This document shows, piece by piece, positions 62,932 to 64,000 of a stretch of DNA of 64,000 bases. Position 1 is the stretch's first letter. Each line of letters begins with the position of its first letter. A program made the translations under genes and the position numbers. This DNA comes from Acinetobacter sp. YWS30-1. Lineage in GTDB: Bacteria > Pseudomonadota > Gammaproteobacteria > Pseudomonadales > Moraxellaceae. The notes under the pieces were generated by a model. It saw nothing but the letters and a program-made list of their open reading frames with translations. It had not been told where the DNA came from and did not search any database. The stretch is taken from contig NZ_CP114606.1 in NCBI RefSeq assembly GCF_033558715.1, positions 1,736,001 to 1,800,000 on the forward strand, given 5' to 3'.

Positions 62932-64000
62932 TTATTTCAGCTGAATATTGTGCAATTCACCATCAAACTGTTCCAGCAAGTCACGTATAGCCGGTTCAGC
63001 ATGCAGCAGCTCTTCTGCACGTTTAAAAGCGCGTACTTTACGTTCTTGCTGCATGGTATATGGCGTTAACTGCTCTACATCTTCAAACTTCACCTGGAAA
63101 ATGGTCTGCGGCCATTGTTCCCGCAAAGCTGCTTCCAGATGATGTTGTAGCTGCGACAAAAGCGGCTGATAACGCTCTGGAATATGGAAGACCGATGCTG
63201 CATTAATCTGGCCGGTCATGATGCCATACTGAGCCAGTTCCTGAACTGCCGGAGATAACTGGCTATTACGGAACCAGAATTCCCATTTTTCTACCGTCCA
63301 TTCACCCTGCATATCCTGTACCGGAATTTGCAGAATATCCTGCGGCATCAGATTACGGTCTGTAGAAAAATTCGTATTTGCGATCTGAGTTGATGCAACC
63401 TTAGTCTGATTAGAAATTTCTGACTGACTTTCATCTGCTTTATGAACCACTTGTTCTGATTCAGTAGCTGAAGCATCTAGACTAAACTCTGGTTCCTGTG
63501 CTACTGGTGCGGCAATATCTTTTTCAGGAATGAATTCTTCTAAAAGAAAATCATCACTGCTGGCTTCAGGGCTGGATGGAACAGGTTCTGCAGGAACATC
63601 GTCAAAACCAAACAGGCCATCTTCCAGGTTTGGATCAAATACAATTTGATCAGACTCAGATTGTTCTACCCTAGTTGATTCAGCTTGTATAACTTGAGGC
63701 TCAGAATTGGTTTCTGGCTCGTCTTCATCCAGAAAATCATTCGAAGATGGTTCAGACTGTGCAGTGACTGGATTATCATCCTGATCGTCTTCATAACCAG
63801 CATCTAATGAAAAATCTTCTACAGCAGCTTGAGCAACCGGAGCACTTTCCTGCTGCGTTATCTGATTTTGTTGTGGAGCTGAAGCAGCAGGTACAGCTTG
63901 TTGTATCTGAGCTGTATTAGTTGGAATTTCATTGGGCTGTAGCGGACGGAAGGCTAGCAAACGCAGCACCGTCATCTCAAAGCCTTGCTCCTGCGTAACC
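62932..64000 (-). CDS. dnaX: DNA polymerase III subunit gamma/tau, C-terminal part (runs off the window)
   Basis: The frame is open past 63975 to the window end: VTQEQGFEMTVLRLLAFRP continues the domain III tail, so the apparent ATG at 63975 is internal. A long acidic, Gln/Ser-rich linker follows (EDDQDDNP, DDFLLEEFIPEKD), then the C-terminal tau domain (WTVEKWEFWFRNSQLSPA...VRAFKRAEELLHAEPAIRDLLEQFDG). That domain binds the polymerase alpha subunit. The ATPase domain lies outside the window, and no frameshift signal for gamma is visible here. Confidence 0.9.
   Translation of the reverse strand, partial: VTQEQGFEMTVLRLLAFRPLQPNEIPTNTAQIQQAVPAASAPQQNQITQQESAPVAQAAVEDFSLDAGYEDDQDDNPVTAQSEPSSNDFLDEDEPETNSEPQVIQAESTRVEQSESDQIVFDPNLEDGLFGFDDVPAEPVPSSPEASSDDFLLEEFIPEKDIAAPVAQEPEFSLDASATESEQVVHKADESQSEISNQTKVASTQIANTNFSTDRNLMPQDILQIPVQDMQGEWTVEKWEFWFRNSQLSPAVQELAQYGIMTGQINAASVFHIPERYQPLLSQLQHHLEAALREQWPQTIFQVKFEDVEQLTPYTMQQERKVRAFKRAEELLHAEPAIRDLLEQFDGELHNIQLK

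Noticed and set aside
62932-63975. dnaX frame read as a separate 347-residue protein starting at 63975
   Set aside because: The frame continues without a stop to the window edge with typical DnaX sequence, so the ATG is internal.
1-64000. CRISPR arrays, tRNA or rRNA genes, prophage
   Set aside because: No regularly spaced direct repeats, cloverleaf-like segments, or phage structural genes were seen on reading both strands; small RNAs without hairpin signals could still be missed.

Overview
The window is a chromosomal segment of a moderately AT-rich gammaproteobacterium, very probably an Acinetobacter. I infer this from gene order and protein character (a cyoABCDE ubiquinol oxidase, Coq7-type ubiquinone hydroxylase, BlsA-like BLUF protein, dnaB followed by alr, tandem glycine-zipper proteins, A/T-rich intergenic DNA). 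It has not been checked by any database search. Nearly all of it is ordinary housekeeping backbone. The clearest foreign DNA is one intact IS4-family insertion sequence and, at the extreme left edge, the start of a low-GC gene resembling PD-(D/E)XK nuclease-family proteins.

Left third (1-24.6 kb): acnB (TCA cycle) is followed by small unknown and lipoprotein genes, one a DUF333 plus I78-inhibitor-like lipoprotein. Then come xseA-xseB (exonuclease VII), tamA-tamB (outer-membrane assembly, with an unusually long TamA), an LplT-like MFS transporter with coq7, a 25-residue membrane peptide, a folB-folK-like pair, an AarF/UbiB kinase-like protein, a ThiF/MoeB-type adenylyltransferase, a PNPOx-fold protein, and a minus-strand acyl-CoA synthetase / acyl-CoA dehydrogenase / SDR cluster facing a divergent AraC-type regulator.

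Middle (25-45 kb): a sulfonate-type binding protein and permease without an ATPase are followed by a 1269-bp IS that has split a shared rho-independent terminator, leaving a 10-bp duplication. Beyond it lie prfA-prmC (translation termination and its methylase), two tandem glycine-zipper proteins, a luciferase-like monooxygenase, a stand-alone fragment resembling the NADPH domain of Baeyer-Villiger monooxygenases, the divergent ppsR/ppsA pair (gluconeogenesis), a GYF-RDD membrane protein, and cyoABCDE (cytochrome bo3 oxidase and heme O synthase).

Right third (45-64 kb): rpsF-rpsR-rplI with a structured leader, dnaB, alr, a BLUF photoreceptor, and a four-gene minus-strand operon of circularly permuted ATP-grasp, alpha-E, transglutaminase-like and Anbu proteasome-like proteins with a divergent WYL-domain regulator. 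A membrane-anchored glutamate-synthase-type FMN protein, an alpha/beta hydrolase, a YdcF/DUF218 protein, murB, a low-molecular-weight phosphatase, an iron-type alcohol dehydrogenase, a hotdog thioesterase and the 3' part of dnaX follow.

The Anbu operon with its WYL neighbour is the best candidate for a poorly understood system. Other points worth a second look are the terminator-splitting IS, the BVMO-like remnant, the leader and small-ORF candidates, and the His-rich tails on three Cyo subunits. I saw no CRISPR array, prophage, tRNA or rRNA.
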